Shown: positions 10,295 to 20,859 of the stretch, one piece after another
How the letters are laid out: each line of letters begins with the position of its first letter
Numbering within the stretch: the stretch's first letter is position 1
NCBI GenBank assembly: GCA_018666295.1
Contig: JABIZW010000152.1
Span: 1-41,317, forward strand
Reading direction: 5' to 3'
Origin: Halieaceae bacterium
GTDB taxonomy: Bacteria; Pseudomonadota; Gammaproteobacteria; Pseudomonadales; Halieaceae
Length of the DNA: 41,317 nucleotides
Notes under the pieces: generated by a model
The model's input: only the letters and a program-made list of their open reading frames with translations
Told to the model about the DNA's origin: nothing
Database searches by the model: none
Made by a program: the position numbers and the translations under genes

Positions 10295-11665
10295 ATGGTT
10301 GAAACAATTATCCGCGACATTAACGCAGTGGCGTGGGGACTTCCGATGCTAATACTCCTGCTGGGTACGGGTATCTACCTGACCGCAGGGCTTGGCTTCA
10401 TGACTATGCGGAAAGTACCGCGTGCCGTGTCTCTTTTATTTTCCGGGGTGTCAGGCCGTGGCGAGGGCGACATCGCACCCTTTAAGGCGTTAATGACGTC
10501 GCTGTCTGCCACGATTGGAACGGGAAATATTGCGGGTGTTGCCACAGCCATTACGCTGGGCGGGCCGGGCGCTTTATTTTGGATGTGGATTACGGCGCTC
10601 TTTGGGATGGCGACAAAGTATGCGGAGGGCGTCCTGGCTGTTCGTTATCGGGAGCAGGACGACCAGGGTGGGTTCAGCGGCGGCCCAATGTACTACATCC
10701 GAAATGGATTGGGCCCTCGCTACGGTGGGTTTGCGACAGGATTGGCCTTTGCGTTTGCACTCTTTGGCGCAACCGCGGGTTTTGGGCTTGCCAATACCGT
10801 GCAGTCGAATTCAGTAGCGCAGGTTCTAGCAGACAATGTCGGCATCCCTTGGTGGGTGACGGGTATTGCACTGATGCTTGTGGTGGGCGCGGTCATCTTA
10901 GGGGGAATCAAACGGATTGCCGACACCGCGGGCGCCGTGGTGCCGGTAATGGCAATCTCCTACATTGTCATGAGCTTAATCGTCATCTCGTTGAATCTCA
11001 GCGCGGTGCCAGAAGCCTTTGGCGTTATTTTTGACAGCGCCTTCAACGGCGCTTCGGCAGCGGGTGGCTTTGCAGGAGCAACGGTCTGGGCGGCGATCCG
11101 CTTCGGGGTGGCACGCGGCATTTTCTCGAACGAAGCGGGTTTGGGTAGTGCGCCCATTGCACACGCGGCGGCTAAAACCAATGAGCCTGTAGAGCAGGGG
11201 TTGGTGGCGATGTTGGGCACCATGATCGATACGCTCATAGTCTGCACGATGACAGGACTGGTTATCGTGCTGACAGGCGTTCTGGAATCGGGGGTATCAG
11301 GGGCCAGCCTCACCTCGATGGCTTTTGGCGCTGTGCTGCCGGGAGGCGAATGGATAGTGACAATCGGCGTTGTCGTCTTCGCGACCACCACCATGATGGG
11401 CTGGGCATTCTACGGAGAGCGTTGCGTCGTTTATCTGTTTGGTACTCGGGGCATTATGCCGTTCAGAATACTTTGGGTATTAGCAATTCCTGTCGGAGCA
11501 GGCGCAGACTTGGGATTGATTTGGCTTATCGCGGACACGCTTAATGCCTTTATGGCGATTCCCAACTTGATTGGACTATTGCTACTGTCGCCCGTGGTTT
11601 TTGCGTTGACGAAAGATTACTTCGCGCGCGACAGGCAGCGCACGGACGCCACAGAGGCCCCATAA
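10295..11665 (+). CDS. Sodium:alanine symporter family protein (AGCS)
   Basis: 456 aa multi-pass; SLSATIGTGNIAGVATAITLGGPGALFWMW, GGPMYYIRNGLG, GIFSNEAGLGSAPIAHAAAKT. Confidence 0.94.
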   Translation: MVETIIRDINAVAWGLPMLILLLGTGIYLTAGLGFMTMRKVPRAVSLLFSGVSGRGEGDIAPFKALMTSLSATIGTGNIAGVATAITLGGPGALFWMWITALFGMATKYAEGVLAVRYREQDDQGGFSGGPMYYIRNGLGPRYGGFATGLAFAFALFGATAGFGLANTVQSNSVAQVLADNVGIPWWVTGIALMLVVGAVILGGIKRIADTAGAVVPVMAISYIVMSLIVISLNLSAVPEAFGVIFDSAFNGASAAGGFAGATVWAAIRFGVARGIFSNEAGLGSAPIAHAAAKTNEPVEQGLVAMLGTMIDTLIVCTMTGLVIVLTGVLESGVSGASLTSMAFGAVLPGGEWIVTIGVVVFATTTMMGWAFYGERCVVYLFGTRGIMPFRILWVLAIPVGAGADLGLIWLIADTLNAFMAIPNLIGLLLLSPVVFALTKDYFARDRQRTDATEAP

Positions 11666-11666
11666 A

Positions 11667-12575
11667 TTGGTGACCCCCGCATCTGAGAAGCTGGTTATCG
11701 CGATTTCATCGCGGGCTCTTTTTAACCTCGATGCCGAGCACTTGGTGTATGAGCAAGCAGGCCTTGAGGCCTATTCTGCCTATCAAATAGAACATGAAGA
11801 CGTGCCGCTAGAGCCTGGGCAGGCATTTGCGCTGGCGAAAAAACTGCTGGCGCTTAATACGGCGTTGACGGAGCCCTTGGGAGTCGAGGTCGTTCTTTTA
11901 TCGCGAAATTCAGCCGATACCGGGCTGCGCATTTTCAATTCTATCGAGCACTATGGGCTGCCCATTACTCGAGCGGCGTTTTGCGGTGGTGAGTCACCGT
12001 GGCGTTACATACAAGCCTTTGGATGTCACTTGTTTCTCTCGTCTGAAGCTGATGACGTGCGAATGGCGCTTGAAAATAACGTCGCGGCAGCCACATTAGT
12101 CTCAAAACCCGTATGCGAAAGCACGAGCGGAACGATTCGTTTTGCTTTTGATGGTGATGCGGTGCTCTTCTCGGATGAAGCTGAACGTGTCTATAAGTCC
12201 GAGGGTCTTGCGGCATTCACAGCGAGCGAGCGAGCACAACGCAATGAGCCTTTAATGGGTGGTCCGTTCAAGAGCTTTTTAAGTGCCTTACACACACTTC
12301 AACGAGCGCTACCAGAGGATGATCAATTAATCCGAACGGCACTCGTCACGGCGCGGTCTGCCCCAGCGCATGAGCGCGTGATTCGAACGCTCCGAGAGTG
12401 GGACATCCGACTGGACGAGTCGATATTCTTAGGCGGTTTGCCGAAAGTTGAGTTTTTAAAGGCCTACGACGCAGACGTGTTCTTCGACGATCAGGAGACA
12501 CACTGTGAGCTCGCTGCCGATCACATTGCGACAGGGCATGTGCCGCACGGCATTGCCAATCAGCCAGTCGACTGA
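11667..12575 (+). CDS. Cytosolic 5'-nucleotidase family protein
   Basis: LVIAISSRALFNLDAEHLVYEQAG, VVLLSRNSADTGLRIFNSIEHYGLPITRAAFCGG, FAFDGDAVLFSDEAERVYK, GPFKSFLSALHTLQ. Confidence 0.88.
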   Translation: MVTPASEKLVIAISSRALFNLDAEHLVYEQAGLEAYSAYQIEHEDVPLEPGQAFALAKKLLALNTALTEPLGVEVVLLSRNSADTGLRIFNSIEHYGLPITRAAFCGGESPWRYIQAFGCHLFLSSEADDVRMALENNVAAATLVSKPVCESTSGTIRFAFDGDAVLFSDEAERVYKSEGLAAFTASERAQRNEPLMGGPFKSFLSALHTLQRALPEDDQLIRTALVTARSAPAHERVIRTLREWDIRLDESIFLGGLPKVEFLKAYDADVFFDDQETHCELAADHIATGHVPHGIANQPVD

Positions 12576-12636
12576 CTGTACAGACCCTTAGAACCAAAGT
12601 ATCTTAAGGCCCGATTTTTATTCCTTGAGGTGCTTA

Positions 12637-13611
12637 ATGAAGTTGCAACAACTCAAGTACATCTGGGAGGTGGCACACCACGACTTAAACGTGTCTTCTA
12701 CCGCTCAAAGTCTTTTTACCTCACAGCCCGGTATTAGCAAGCAGATTCGTCTGCTCGAGGGAGAGCTCGGTGTTGAGATCTTTGCTCGTAGTGGGAAGCA
12801 TTTGACTCACATTACGCCGGCCGGCGAAGCCATCATAGATATTGCCGGAGAGATTTTGCGAAAAACTGAGTCGATTAAGCGTATCGCCCAGGATTACTCA
12901 GACAACGTGGCTGGCCGCATGTCCGTTGCCACAACGCACGGGCAAGCCCGTTACGTATTACCCGAGTCAATCTCAAAGTTTGTTCAGGAACACCCGGATG
13001 TGTCCCTGGAAATGAAGCAAGGGAGCCCACAGCAGATCGCGGAGATGGCGGCCAAAGGCGCTGTTGATTTTGCCATCGCGACAGAAGCCGTGCAGCAGTA
13101 TGCGTCGCTTGTGTCCCTCCCGTTTTTCCGTTGGACCCATTGTGTGGTGGTGCCAAAAGGGCATCCTTTGACAGACGTTGTCGATCCGACACTTGAACAG
13201 GTCGCTCAGTACCCCATTATCACCTATACGGAAGGCTTCACAGGGCGTTATCGCATCGATGAGGGCTTTGAGGCGCGAGGCTTAATTCCTAACTACGTTG
13301 TTACAGCCGCCGACGCAGATGTGATTAAGACCTACGTTCGACGAGGGCTTGGCGTCGGCATTATATCGACCATGGCCGTTGAAGAGTCGATTGATGATGA
13401 CTTGGCAAGGATAGGCAGCAATAAGTACTTCTCGCCCATGCTGTCTTGCATTGCCTTTCGACGCGGCACTTTTCTCAGAGGGTTTATGTTTGCCTTTATC
13501 GAACAGCTTGCGCCTCATCTGAACACTGATTTTGTGCGCCATGCGATGTCAATTGCGGATCCTGAGGAAAGGCACGAGTTCTGTTCAAGGCTCGATGTTC
13601 CTCGGATTTAG
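12637..13611 (+). CDS. cysB: LysR-family transcriptional regulator CysB
   Basis: MKLQQLKYIWEVAHHDLNVSSTAQSLFTSQPGISKQIRLLEGELGVEIFARSGKHLTHITPAG; VATTHGQARYVLP. Track start 12625 is an upstream TTG; ATG at 12637 preferred. Confidence 0.93.
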   Translation: MKLQQLKYIWEVAHHDLNVSSTAQSLFTSQPGISKQIRLLEGELGVEIFARSGKHLTHITPAGEAIIDIAGEILRKTESIKRIAQDYSDNVAGRMSVATTHGQARYVLPESISKFVQEHPDVSLEMKQGSPQQIAEMAAKGAVDFAIATEAVQQYASLVSLPFFRWTHCVVVPKGHPLTDVVDPTLEQVAQYPIITYTEGFTGRYRIDEGFEARGLIPNYVVTAADADVIKTYVRRGLGVGIISTMAVEESIDDDLARIGSNKYFSPMLSCIAFRRGTFLRGFMFAFIEQLAPHLNTDFVRHAMSIADPEERHEFCSRLDVPRI

Positions 13612-13778
13612 GCGACAAACGGCACAAAAATACGGCAAATGGGTGAGGTTTTTTACATAACATCTATGCGAGTATGGTCGAGGTCATCGGAAATGACTCG
13701 TGTGCGTATGATCTCTAGCGCCGGTTATTTTTTGGCTTACGACCTTGGTCGCACTCCATCAGAGACGTAGGAAAGAGA

Positions 13779-15488
13779 ATGGACTTAACACCTGATAATA
13801 ATTTAGAGCCTACACTGACGAACCCTTTTGAGGTGATCGGTGATACAGAGCGGCCCAGCACAGAGTATGAGCTCGCCATTGCACGCGGTCTCGAGTTGCA
13901 GCGATTGCCCACAACCGCGGCGACCGATCGAAATATTCAGCGCCAGCACAGTAAAAATCGCATGACTGTCTGGGAGCGAGTTCACTTTCTCGTCGACGAA
14001 GCGCCCACGATTCTGTATCAAAACTGGGGACCAAATATGGATGGGGCGTCGCTTGTGACGGCCATTGGTAAGATCGACGGGCGTGACGTCGCAATTTATG
14101 GGCATGACTTTACGCTTAGAGCCGGCTCCATGGATGCGACGAATGGCGAGAAACTCGCTCGACTTTTTGAGGTCGCAGGTCAACGCAAGATTCCGCTAGT
14201 GGGATTAAACGATTCGGCTGGGGCATACATTCCCGCAGGGGTAGGTGGGCTAGACGGTTACGCAGAGGCATTCACAGGTCTCAGAAAGATCTCGGGCGTC
14301 GTGCCGAGTATTATGTGTATGTTTGGTTTTAATGCCGGCGGTGGAAGTTATTTGCCGCGGCAAGGTAGTTTTCTTATTCAACCTCGAGATACGTTTTTTG
14401 GTTTGACAGGGCCCGGGGTGGTCAAGTCGGTTTTAGGTGAGGACATCACGCCCGACGAACTCGGTGGTCCAGATGTTCACAGTCAAACGGGCGTCACAGA
14501 CTTTGTCGTTGAGGACGAGGTGGCAGCGCTACGAAAGGTCAGAGAGATATTGCGGTATCTCCCGGACAGTAATGCGACGGGACCCAAAGTACAGGTCTGC
14601 TCAGACCCCATTGGCAGGAACACCAGCGACATTGATACGTTGCTGAAAACCGCTTTTGAATCTGCCACCGGATTCAATACCCCGGTCGACAGTTCAATCA
14701 TCATTCAGCAGTTGTGTGATCATGGCGACTTTATAGAGATCCAAGAGGAGAGGGCCAAAAACACAATCACCTGCTTGGGCCGAATCGGTGGCCATGTCGT
14801 TGGTTTTGTTGCCAATAACTCGGCAGTATCCTCGGGACAGATTGACATTGATGCTGCCTTGAAAAATGCGCGGTTTATCCGGTTTTGCAACCTTTACAAC
14901 ATCCCAGTGATGTTTCTTGAAGATACGACGGGTTTTCTTCCAGGGAGGGAGCAGGAGCATCGCGGAATTGTTCAGGCTGGGCGTGCCATGCTGGATGCAA
15001 TCGTCGATTTAAGAACACCACGATTCCTTATTTTGATAAGAAACGCGTTTGGGGGGGCCTATGCCTCGTACAATAACTATCCCACGGGCGCAGACTTCGT
15101 TGTCGCTTTACCGACCACGCGCGTTGCAGTCATGGGCCCCGCGGGGGTGGAGTACGTTTACAAAGACGAGCTGAAGGCTATTCGGCGCGCAGCATCGAGT
15201 CGAGTTTCTGAAGCCGAGGCCGAGCTCGTTGCAAATGGGATGGCGCCAGATAAGGCTAAGACCTCGGCTCATGAAAGTGTTGCCGAGTGGGTGAAAACGG
15301 CCGAAGCTGATCTTGCCAAGCGTTACGAGCGCGAAATAATGAACCCTGAGGAGGCGTTGAGTCTCGGTTCGGTCTCGCAAATCGTGATGCCATCAGATCT
15401 CCGCTCGGTTATCGGTCAGCACCTGATGTTCTGTTTGCGTCATTATGAGCCCGGCCCGATGGGCGGCATCCAGCGCGAATTCCACTAA
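13779..15488 (+). CDS. Divergent acyl-CoA carboxylase carboxyltransferase subunit (probable propionyl-CoA carboxylase beta)
   Basis: Crotonase-fold carboxyltransferase motifs GLNDSAGAYIPAGVGGLDGYAEAF, FNAGGGSYLPRQGSF, GPGVVKSVLGEDITPDELGGPDVHSQTGVTDFV, RNAFGGAYASYNNYPTGADFVVALPTTRVAVMGPAGVEYVY; C-terminal insertion relative to canonical PccB. Confidence 0.9.
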   Translation: MDLTPDNNLEPTLTNPFEVIGDTERPSTEYELAIARGLELQRLPTTAATDRNIQRQHSKNRMTVWERVHFLVDEAPTILYQNWGPNMDGASLVTAIGKIDGRDVAIYGHDFTLRAGSMDATNGEKLARLFEVAGQRKIPLVGLNDSAGAYIPAGVGGLDGYAEAFTGLRKISGVVPSIMCMFGFNAGGGSYLPRQGSFLIQPRDTFFGLTGPGVVKSVLGEDITPDELGGPDVHSQTGVTDFVVEDEVAALRKVREILRYLPDSNATGPKVQVCSDPIGRNTSDIDTLLKTAFESATGFNTPVDSSIIIQQLCDHGDFIEIQEERAKNTITCLGRIGGHVVGFVANNSAVSSGQIDIDAALKNARFIRFCNLYNIPVMFLEDTTGFLPGREQEHRGIVQAGRAMLDAIVDLRTPRFLILIRNAFGGAYASYNNYPTGADFVVALPTTRVAVMGPAGVEYVYKDELKAIRRAASSRVSEAEAELVANGMAPDKAKTSAHESVAEWVKTAEADLAKRYEREIMNPEEALSLGSVSQIVMPSDLRSVIGQHLMFCLRHYEPGPMGGIQREFH

Positions 15489-15518
15489 ACATTCAGCCGG
15501 TTAAATTGGAGTTTTTCT

Positions 15519-18287
15519 GTGTCAAATGATCACTATTTGCATAACCCGCTGATCCATCAAGAACGACGTCTTGGTGACAGCAGTAGTCCTTGGGTTCGTC
15601 AGTTTGACTGCACCCACATCAAACCCTTGATTATTTGTCGGGGTCCCATTCGCAAGGAAGCTATGGATGTCTTCGAAGAAATGGGCATTGCTGACTACGG
15701 GATTTTACTGTCTGAAAAGGACTCGATTGTCTACCCCAGGGCCATAGCGCCGGAGTTGCGTGTTATCGGTGACCCGCTCCGAGTCCACCGCGTGAGCGAC
15801 TATTCAGGCGTTGATAAAGCGGATCGTGAGGCCAGAATTCAAGAAATCATTCAGATTGCGCATGGCCATGGCTATAACGCCATCTTTGCCGGCTACGGGT
15901 TTATGGCCGAGGATGAGGCCATGGTAGCGTCGATGGAAGCAGCGGGGCTTATCTTTATTGGTCCGTGTTCGCGCACTGTACGGCAGGCTGGACTCAAGGA
16001 CGAAGCAAAGCGTACGGCCCTGAAAGCTGGGGTGTCAGTAACACCTGGAATCGATAATGCGACCGCGCTCACACTGCTTAAATCGCATCCGACGGTCGAC
16101 GCATTGAAGGCGTTATGTGACAGCGAGGGACTGGTCAACGTCAATTTTGATGGTGCGGACCTTGAAGAAATAGCGGATCGCGTTTTACTGGCCTCATACC
16201 GCGCAGGGATTGACGTCTATAGCGTAGACGACCTTATTACGACTTTAGAGCAATCCGTGCGCGGAATGAACGACAGATACCCTAATAACCGGGTTCGTTT
16301 GAAGGCCATCGGCGGTGGCGGTGGTAAAGGGCAGCGCATCGTTGAGCGTGGCGAAGCATCTCGGACCGGTGAACTGGTTAAAGAAATTCTTCAGGAGGTT
16401 AAAGCGTCAGGGAAGGGCGACAATAAAAACGTCTTGGTCGAGCTCAATATTGAGTCTACGCGTCATCAAGAAATACAGGTTATTGGCAATGGACAGTGGT
16501 GTACCACGCTGGGTGGGAGAGACTGTTCGCTGCAAATGCATGAGCAAAAGCTACTCGAAGTTTCAGTGACTCGAGAGTCACTGATTCAAGCCGCGCAAGA
16601 GGCAGAGTCTTCTGGCCGTGGCGATGAGGCCAGCGTCTTGCGTGCGGACGTTGAGACGCTCGACACGATGGAGGAGGAAGCGTCGCGCTTTGGTGCTGCA
16701 GTCGGACTCGATTCGGTATCCACCTTTGAATGTATTGTCGATACAGACAGTCACTTTTTCATGGAAATGAACACGCGAATTCAGGTTGAACATCGGGTTT
16801 CGGAACTGTGTTACGCGCTGAAATTTAGTCAGCCAGACGACGAAGCGCAAAGTTTTACAGTCAATTCGTTGGTTGAGGCGATGGTGCTATTGGCGGCACA
16901 TGGACCCAAGCTGCCAAAACCGGAACGAATTCTTCGCAACAACGACAGCCTTGAAGCACGGATGAATGCAACGAACGATGCTCTCCAGCCGCATGCTGGC
17001 GGCCAGATCGAGCACTGGTCAGACGCCGTCACGGGTGAAATTAGAGACGATCAAGGCATCTGTGTGCACAATCCCGATACCGATGTTTTTATGAAATATA
17101 CGCTCGCGGGTGCTTACGATTCAAATATCGCACTGATTTTGAGTGTTGGCGACAGTCGGCTTTCTGCTTACGAAGAAATGGCTGAGATTCTGAGGGTAAC
17201 CACGTTACGAGGTCAGGATTTAAGCACCAATCTCAACTTCCACTATGGTCTAGTTCACTGGTTTCTGAGTCGGACAGTCAACGCGCGGCCCACAACGAAG
17301 TTTATCGTGCCGTACATTACTGCGGTTGGTGAATTGGCGTCAGTGGCTCGAGAGGTCGATGTTGAGGTTGCCTGGCGCGCCTACGTTGGACGCGCTGTCA
17401 GTGCCTCCGTGCTTGAGACTAAGAAAACCTTAATTCTTCGACCGATGATGAAGTTACTGCAATGTCCCCACACGCTGTCGGGGTGGCTGAGCGCGAACAA
17501 GGATTCTTTTGAGATTGAGCAGGACCGCGTCCGATTTGCCGAAAATCCGGTGGACTTGTTAATCGATACTTACCACTTCCTTGACCTCGATAGTGAAGGG
17601 ACTGCAGCGGCTTCAGAGAAAATTTGGTCGCATGACGCGGTGCTGATGGAGACGGCAGAAGCTTTTTACATGGATGCAGCAAGGGCGCTGAACGTCGATT
17701 CGTGGGTCGCGCTTGAGACCGCGCTTGAACAAAGGACGAACGCCGAGTTCCCTGATGAAAAATGGGCACAGATCCGTTCCGCACACGCTGGACATCAAGC
17801 AGGACTATCGCTGTTACTGCTTTTGCCTGCGATTGCCGCTCAAACCGGATTTTATGACTTGGCGGTAGCACCTGACCTCAGTATTCATATTCCGGAGCGC
17901 CTGTTGAATGACAAACACCAGGATTTAATGGCTAAAGCGCTTGCACCGCCGCCGTTGGCGAAGTCCGATGAGATCGTCGCCACAAGTGGCGGTATGTTTT
18001 ATGGCCGTGAATCCCCTGGGGAGCCCCTGTACGTCGAAGTAGGGAAGTCGTTTAAAGCCGGTGACCCATTGTTTATCGTCGAGGTGATGAAAATGTTCAA
18101 CAAGGTTAATGCGTCCTTTGATGGGCGAATTGATGAGGTGCTTGTTGAGGGCGATGGGGTCATTATCAAAAAGGGACAACCTATCTTTAAAGTGACCCCC
18201 AACGAAAAGCCTGAAGATATTTCAGTCGAGGCATTGGCTGCGCGGCGAGCAACGCGCACCCAGTCACTGTTGGATGCAGTCATTTAA
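15519..18287 (+). CDS. Divergent acyl-CoA carboxylase biotin-carboxylase subunit with C-terminal biotinyl (BCCP) domain (probable propionyl-CoA carboxylase alpha)
   Basis: ATP-grasp signatures RLKAIGGGGGKGQR, HQEIQVIGNGQWCTTLGGRDCSLQMHEQKLLEV, FFMEMNTRIQVEHRVSE; C-terminal biotin motif PLFIVEVMKMFNKVNASFDG. Confidence 0.9.
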   Translation: MSNDHYLHNPLIHQERRLGDSSSPWVRQFDCTHIKPLIICRGPIRKEAMDVFEEMGIADYGILLSEKDSIVYPRAIAPELRVIGDPLRVHRVSDYSGVDKADREARIQEIIQIAHGHGYNAIFAGYGFMAEDEAMVASMEAAGLIFIGPCSRTVRQAGLKDEAKRTALKAGVSVTPGIDNATALTLLKSHPTVDALKALCDSEGLVNVNFDGADLEEIADRVLLASYRAGIDVYSVDDLITTLEQSVRGMNDRYPNNRVRLKAIGGGGGKGQRIVERGEASRTGELVKEILQEVKASGKGDNKNVLVELNIESTRHQEIQVIGNGQWCTTLGGRDCSLQMHEQKLLEVSVTRESLIQAAQEAESSGRGDEASVLRADVETLDTMEEEASRFGAAVGLDSVSTFECIVDTDSHFFMEMNTRIQVEHRVSELCYALKFSQPDDEAQSFTVNSLVEAMVLLAAHGPKLPKPERILRNNDSLEARMNATNDALQPHAGGQIEHWSDAVTGEIRDDQGICVHNPDTDVFMKYTLAGAYDSNIALILSVGDSRLSAYEEMAEILRVTTLRGQDLSTNLNFHYGLVHWFLSRTVNARPTTKFIVPYITAVGELASVAREVDVEVAWRAYVGRAVSASVLETKKTLILRPMMKLLQCPHTLSGWLSANKDSFEIEQDRVRFAENPVDLLIDTYHFLDLDSEGTAAASEKIWSHDAVLMETAEAFYMDAARALNVDSWVALETALEQRTNAEFPDEKWAQIRSAHAGHQAGLSLLLLLPAIAAQTGFYDLAVAPDLSIHIPERLLNDKHQDLMAKALAPPPLAKSDEIVATSGGMFYGRESPGEPLYVEVGKSFKAGDPLFIVEVMKMFNKVNASFDGRIDEVLVEGDGVIIKKGQPIFKVTPNEKPEDISVEALAARRATRTQSLLDAVI

Positions 18288-18301
18288 GTTCGGAGAATTA
18301 C

Positions 18302-18712
18302 ATGATTACTGGATTAGATCATATCGCCATTGCAGTCCCTGACTTAGAGGCCGCTATTCAACGGTTTATGACCGATTTTGGATTGGATTACGCAGGTACC
18401 CAGGACGTGGAGACAGCACAGACGTCGACCGCTTTCTTCCCGCTTCCGCCGACCAGTATTGAGCTGGTTCATCCGCTAAACGGGGCAGGGCCCATTGCGA
18501 CTTACCTCGAGAAGCGTGGCGGTGGCATTCACCACTTGTGTTTTCGGACAAATGATATCGAAGCGGATGTGATCCGTCTGAAAGCGAAGGGCTATCAGTT
18601 TATCGGTGAGAAACCTACGCCGGGTGCGCACGGCGCTCGCGTTATTTTCATCCACCCAAAGAGTTGCGACGGTGTGCTCGTGGAGCTCTCTGAGCCGCAG
18701 GGAGAGCATTGA
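18302..18712 (+). CDS. mce: Methylmalonyl-CoA epimerase
   Basis: [72 protein letters not shown]. Confidence 0.94.
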   Translation: MITGLDHIAIAVPDLEAAIQRFMTDFGLDYAGTQDVETAQTSTAFFPLPPTSIELVHPLNGAGPIATYLEKRGGGIHHLCFRTNDIEADVIRLKAKGYQFIGEKPTPGAHGARVIFIHPKSCDGVLVELSEPQGEH

Positions 18713-20859
18713 TGCCCATTTATGATCCAGAGGCTTCGAGCAAGACGGCCTGGGCTGCCCTGGTAGCAAAGCAAAATAAAGGGCTGCTACCAGACGAATT
18801 TACGTGGTTCACGCCTGACGATATCCCCATGAAAGTGCTCTACACGGCAGAAGACACCGCAAATTTACCCTACACCGACACGATGCCGGGTCTCAGCCCA
18901 TACATTCGGGGGCCACAAGCCACGATGTATGCAGGTCGACGTTGGACTATTCGCCAATACGCGGGCTTCTCGACCGCCGAGGCGAGCAATGCGTTCTACC
19001 GTAAGGCACTTGCAGCCGGCGGACAAGGCGTCTCAGTTGCGTTTGATCTCGCCACACACCGTGGATATGACTCTGACCACCCACGTGTCGCTGGCGATGT
19101 CGGCAAAGCGGGGGTCGCCGTTGATTCAGTTGAGGACATGAAGGTGTTGTTCCACGGTATCCCGCTGGACAAGGTTTCTGTATCAATGACCATGAATGGC
19201 GCTGTGTTGCCCGTACTTGCGGGTTATATCGTCGCAGCAGAGGAGCAGGGCGTGGGGCCACAAGCCCTAGCGGGGACGATTCAGAACGATATTTTAAAAG
19301 AGTTTATGGTTCGCAACACCTATATCTATCCGCCGATCTCCAGCATGCGCATTATTGGCGATATTATCGCGTACTGCTCTCACAATATGCCGCGCTTCAA
19401 TACCATCTCTATTTCGGGGTATCACATGCAAGAGGCGGGTGCTAACGCCGCACTTGAGCTTGCCTACACACTGGCGGACGGTAAGGAATACATTCGTACC
19501 GCGATTGCGGCCGGACTCGACATCGATGATTTTGCACCACGACTGTCATTTTTCTGGGGCATTGGCATGAATTTCTATACGGAAATCGCCAAGATGCGGG
19601 CGGCTCGATTGCTGTGGACGGAGATCGTCAGCGAGTTTCACCCGAAAAATCCTAAAAGTTCGATGTTGAGAACACATTGTCAGACATCGGGTTGGTCTTT
19701 GACCGAGCAGGACCCCTACAACAACATTGTGCGGACGACCATAGAGGCAATGGCCGCTGTGTTTGGCGGCACCCAAAGTCTGCACACCAATGCGCTGGAT
19801 GAGGCGATTGCGTTGCCTTCAGAGTTCGCGGCGCGGGTAGCGCGCAATACGCAGCTGGTGCTGCAGGAAGAGACGGGGATCAGCCAGGTGGTTGATCCGT
19901 GGGGCGGTTCGTACATGATGGAGTCCTTGACCAGCGAGATGGCTGATAAAGCGAGAGCGTTGATTGCCGAGGTAGAAGAGGCGGGTGGGATGGCGCAAGC
20001 CATCGAGACGGGTCTGCCAAAACTCCGCATCGAAGAGGCAGCGGCGAAGAAACAAGCGCGCATCGACCGAGGCGAAGACGTGATCGTCGGTGTAAACAAA
20101 TATCAAATTGACGAGCAAGACGAAGTCGATATTCTCGAGGTTGACAATGACGCCGTTCGAGAGGCGCAGATTGCGCGACTAAAATCGATCAAAACGTCGC
20201 GTGATAGTGTCAAAGTGAGTGACAGTTTGGCCGCTCTGACGGCGGCGGCAAAGTCGGGGACAGGTAACTTACTGGAGCTGGCCATTGAGGCGACGCGAAA
20301 TCGCGCGACGGTTGGTGAGATTTCAGATGCGCTCGAGGAGCATTTTGGGCGCTTCGTCGCCAGCGCGCAGACGGTCTCTGGCGTTTACGGTGCCGCCTAT
20401 GAGAACGACGAGCAATGGAAGCAAATAGGCATGGATATCGATTATTTTGTGCAACAGCATGGACGAAGACCTCGAATGTTGGTGGCAAAGATGGGGCAAG
20501 ACGGTCATGACCGAGGTGCGAAAGTCGTTGCGACTGCGTTTGCCGATGTGGGGTTTGATGTTGATCTTTCACCGATGTTCTCGACCCCTGAAGAAGTCGC
20601 GCGCCAAGCCATTGAGAATGATGTCCACATTGTCGGTGCATCGAGCCTCGCTGCGGGACACAAGACACTTGTGCCGCAGCTGATACAAGCGCTCAAAGCG
20701 GAAGGGGCCGATGATATTGTGGTCATTGCGGGGGGTGTTATTCCACAACAGGATTATCAATACCTTTACGATGCCGGTGTGACCCTGATCTTTGGCCCCG
20801 GTACGCCGATCCCAGAGGCAGCGCGAAAGGTGTTGGATGCCGTTAACCTCAACAGCTGA
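18712..20859 (+). CDS. Methylmalonyl-CoA mutase, single-chain with C-terminal B12-binding domain
   Basis: [62 protein letters not shown]12-binding motif [25 protein letters not shown]. Confidence 0.96.
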   Translation: MPIYDPEASSKTAWAALVAKQNKGLLPDEFTWFTPDDIPMKVLYTAEDTANLPYTDTMPGLSPYIRGPQATMYAGRRWTIRQYAGFSTAEASNAFYRKALAAGGQGVSVAFDLATHRGYDSDHPRVAGDVGKAGVAVDSVEDMKVLFHGIPLDKVSVSMTMNGAVLPVLAGYIVAAEEQGVGPQALAGTIQNDILKEFMVRNTYIYPPISSMRIIGDIIAYCSHNMPRFNTISISGYHMQEAGANAALELAYTLADGKEYIRTAIAAGLDIDDFAPRLSFFWGIGMNFYTEIAKMRAARLLWTEIVSEFHPKNPKSSMLRTHCQTSGWSLTEQDPYNNIVRTTIEAMAAVFGGTQSLHTNALDEAIALPSEFAARVARNTQLVLQEETGISQVVDPWGGSYMMESLTSEMADKARALIAEVEEAGGMAQAIETGLPKLRIEEAAAKKQARIDRGEDVIVGVNKYQIDEQDEVDILEVDNDAVREAQIARLKSIKTSRDSVKVSDSLAALTAAAKSGTGNLLELAIEATRNRATVGEISDALEEHFGRFVASAQTVSGVYGAAYENDEQWKQIGMDIDYFVQQHGRRPRMLVAKMGQDGHDRGAKVVATAFADVGFDVDLSPMFSTPEEVARQAIENDVHIVGASSLAAGHKTLVPQLIQALKAEGADDIVVIAGGVIPQQDYQYLYDAGVTLIFGPGTPIPEAARKVLDAVNLNS

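Noticed and set aside
9861-10307. 148-aa minus-strand ORF in the D-cysteine desulfhydrase gene
   Set aside because: Antisense shadow frame without recognisable domains.
10960-11394. 144-aa minus-strand ORF inside the alanine symporter
   Set aside because: Antisense to a well-supported membrane-protein gene; low-complexity Ala/Pro/Thr-rich composition is typical of the mirror frame of GC-rich coding sequence.
17419-17871. 150-aa minus-strand ORF inside the biotin carboxylase gene
   Set aside because: Antisense to the carboxylase; no family resemblance or start context.
20210-20668. 152-aa minus-strand ORF inside methylmalonyl-CoA mutase
   Set aside because: Shadow ORF antisense to the conserved B12-binding domain; no recognisable motifs.
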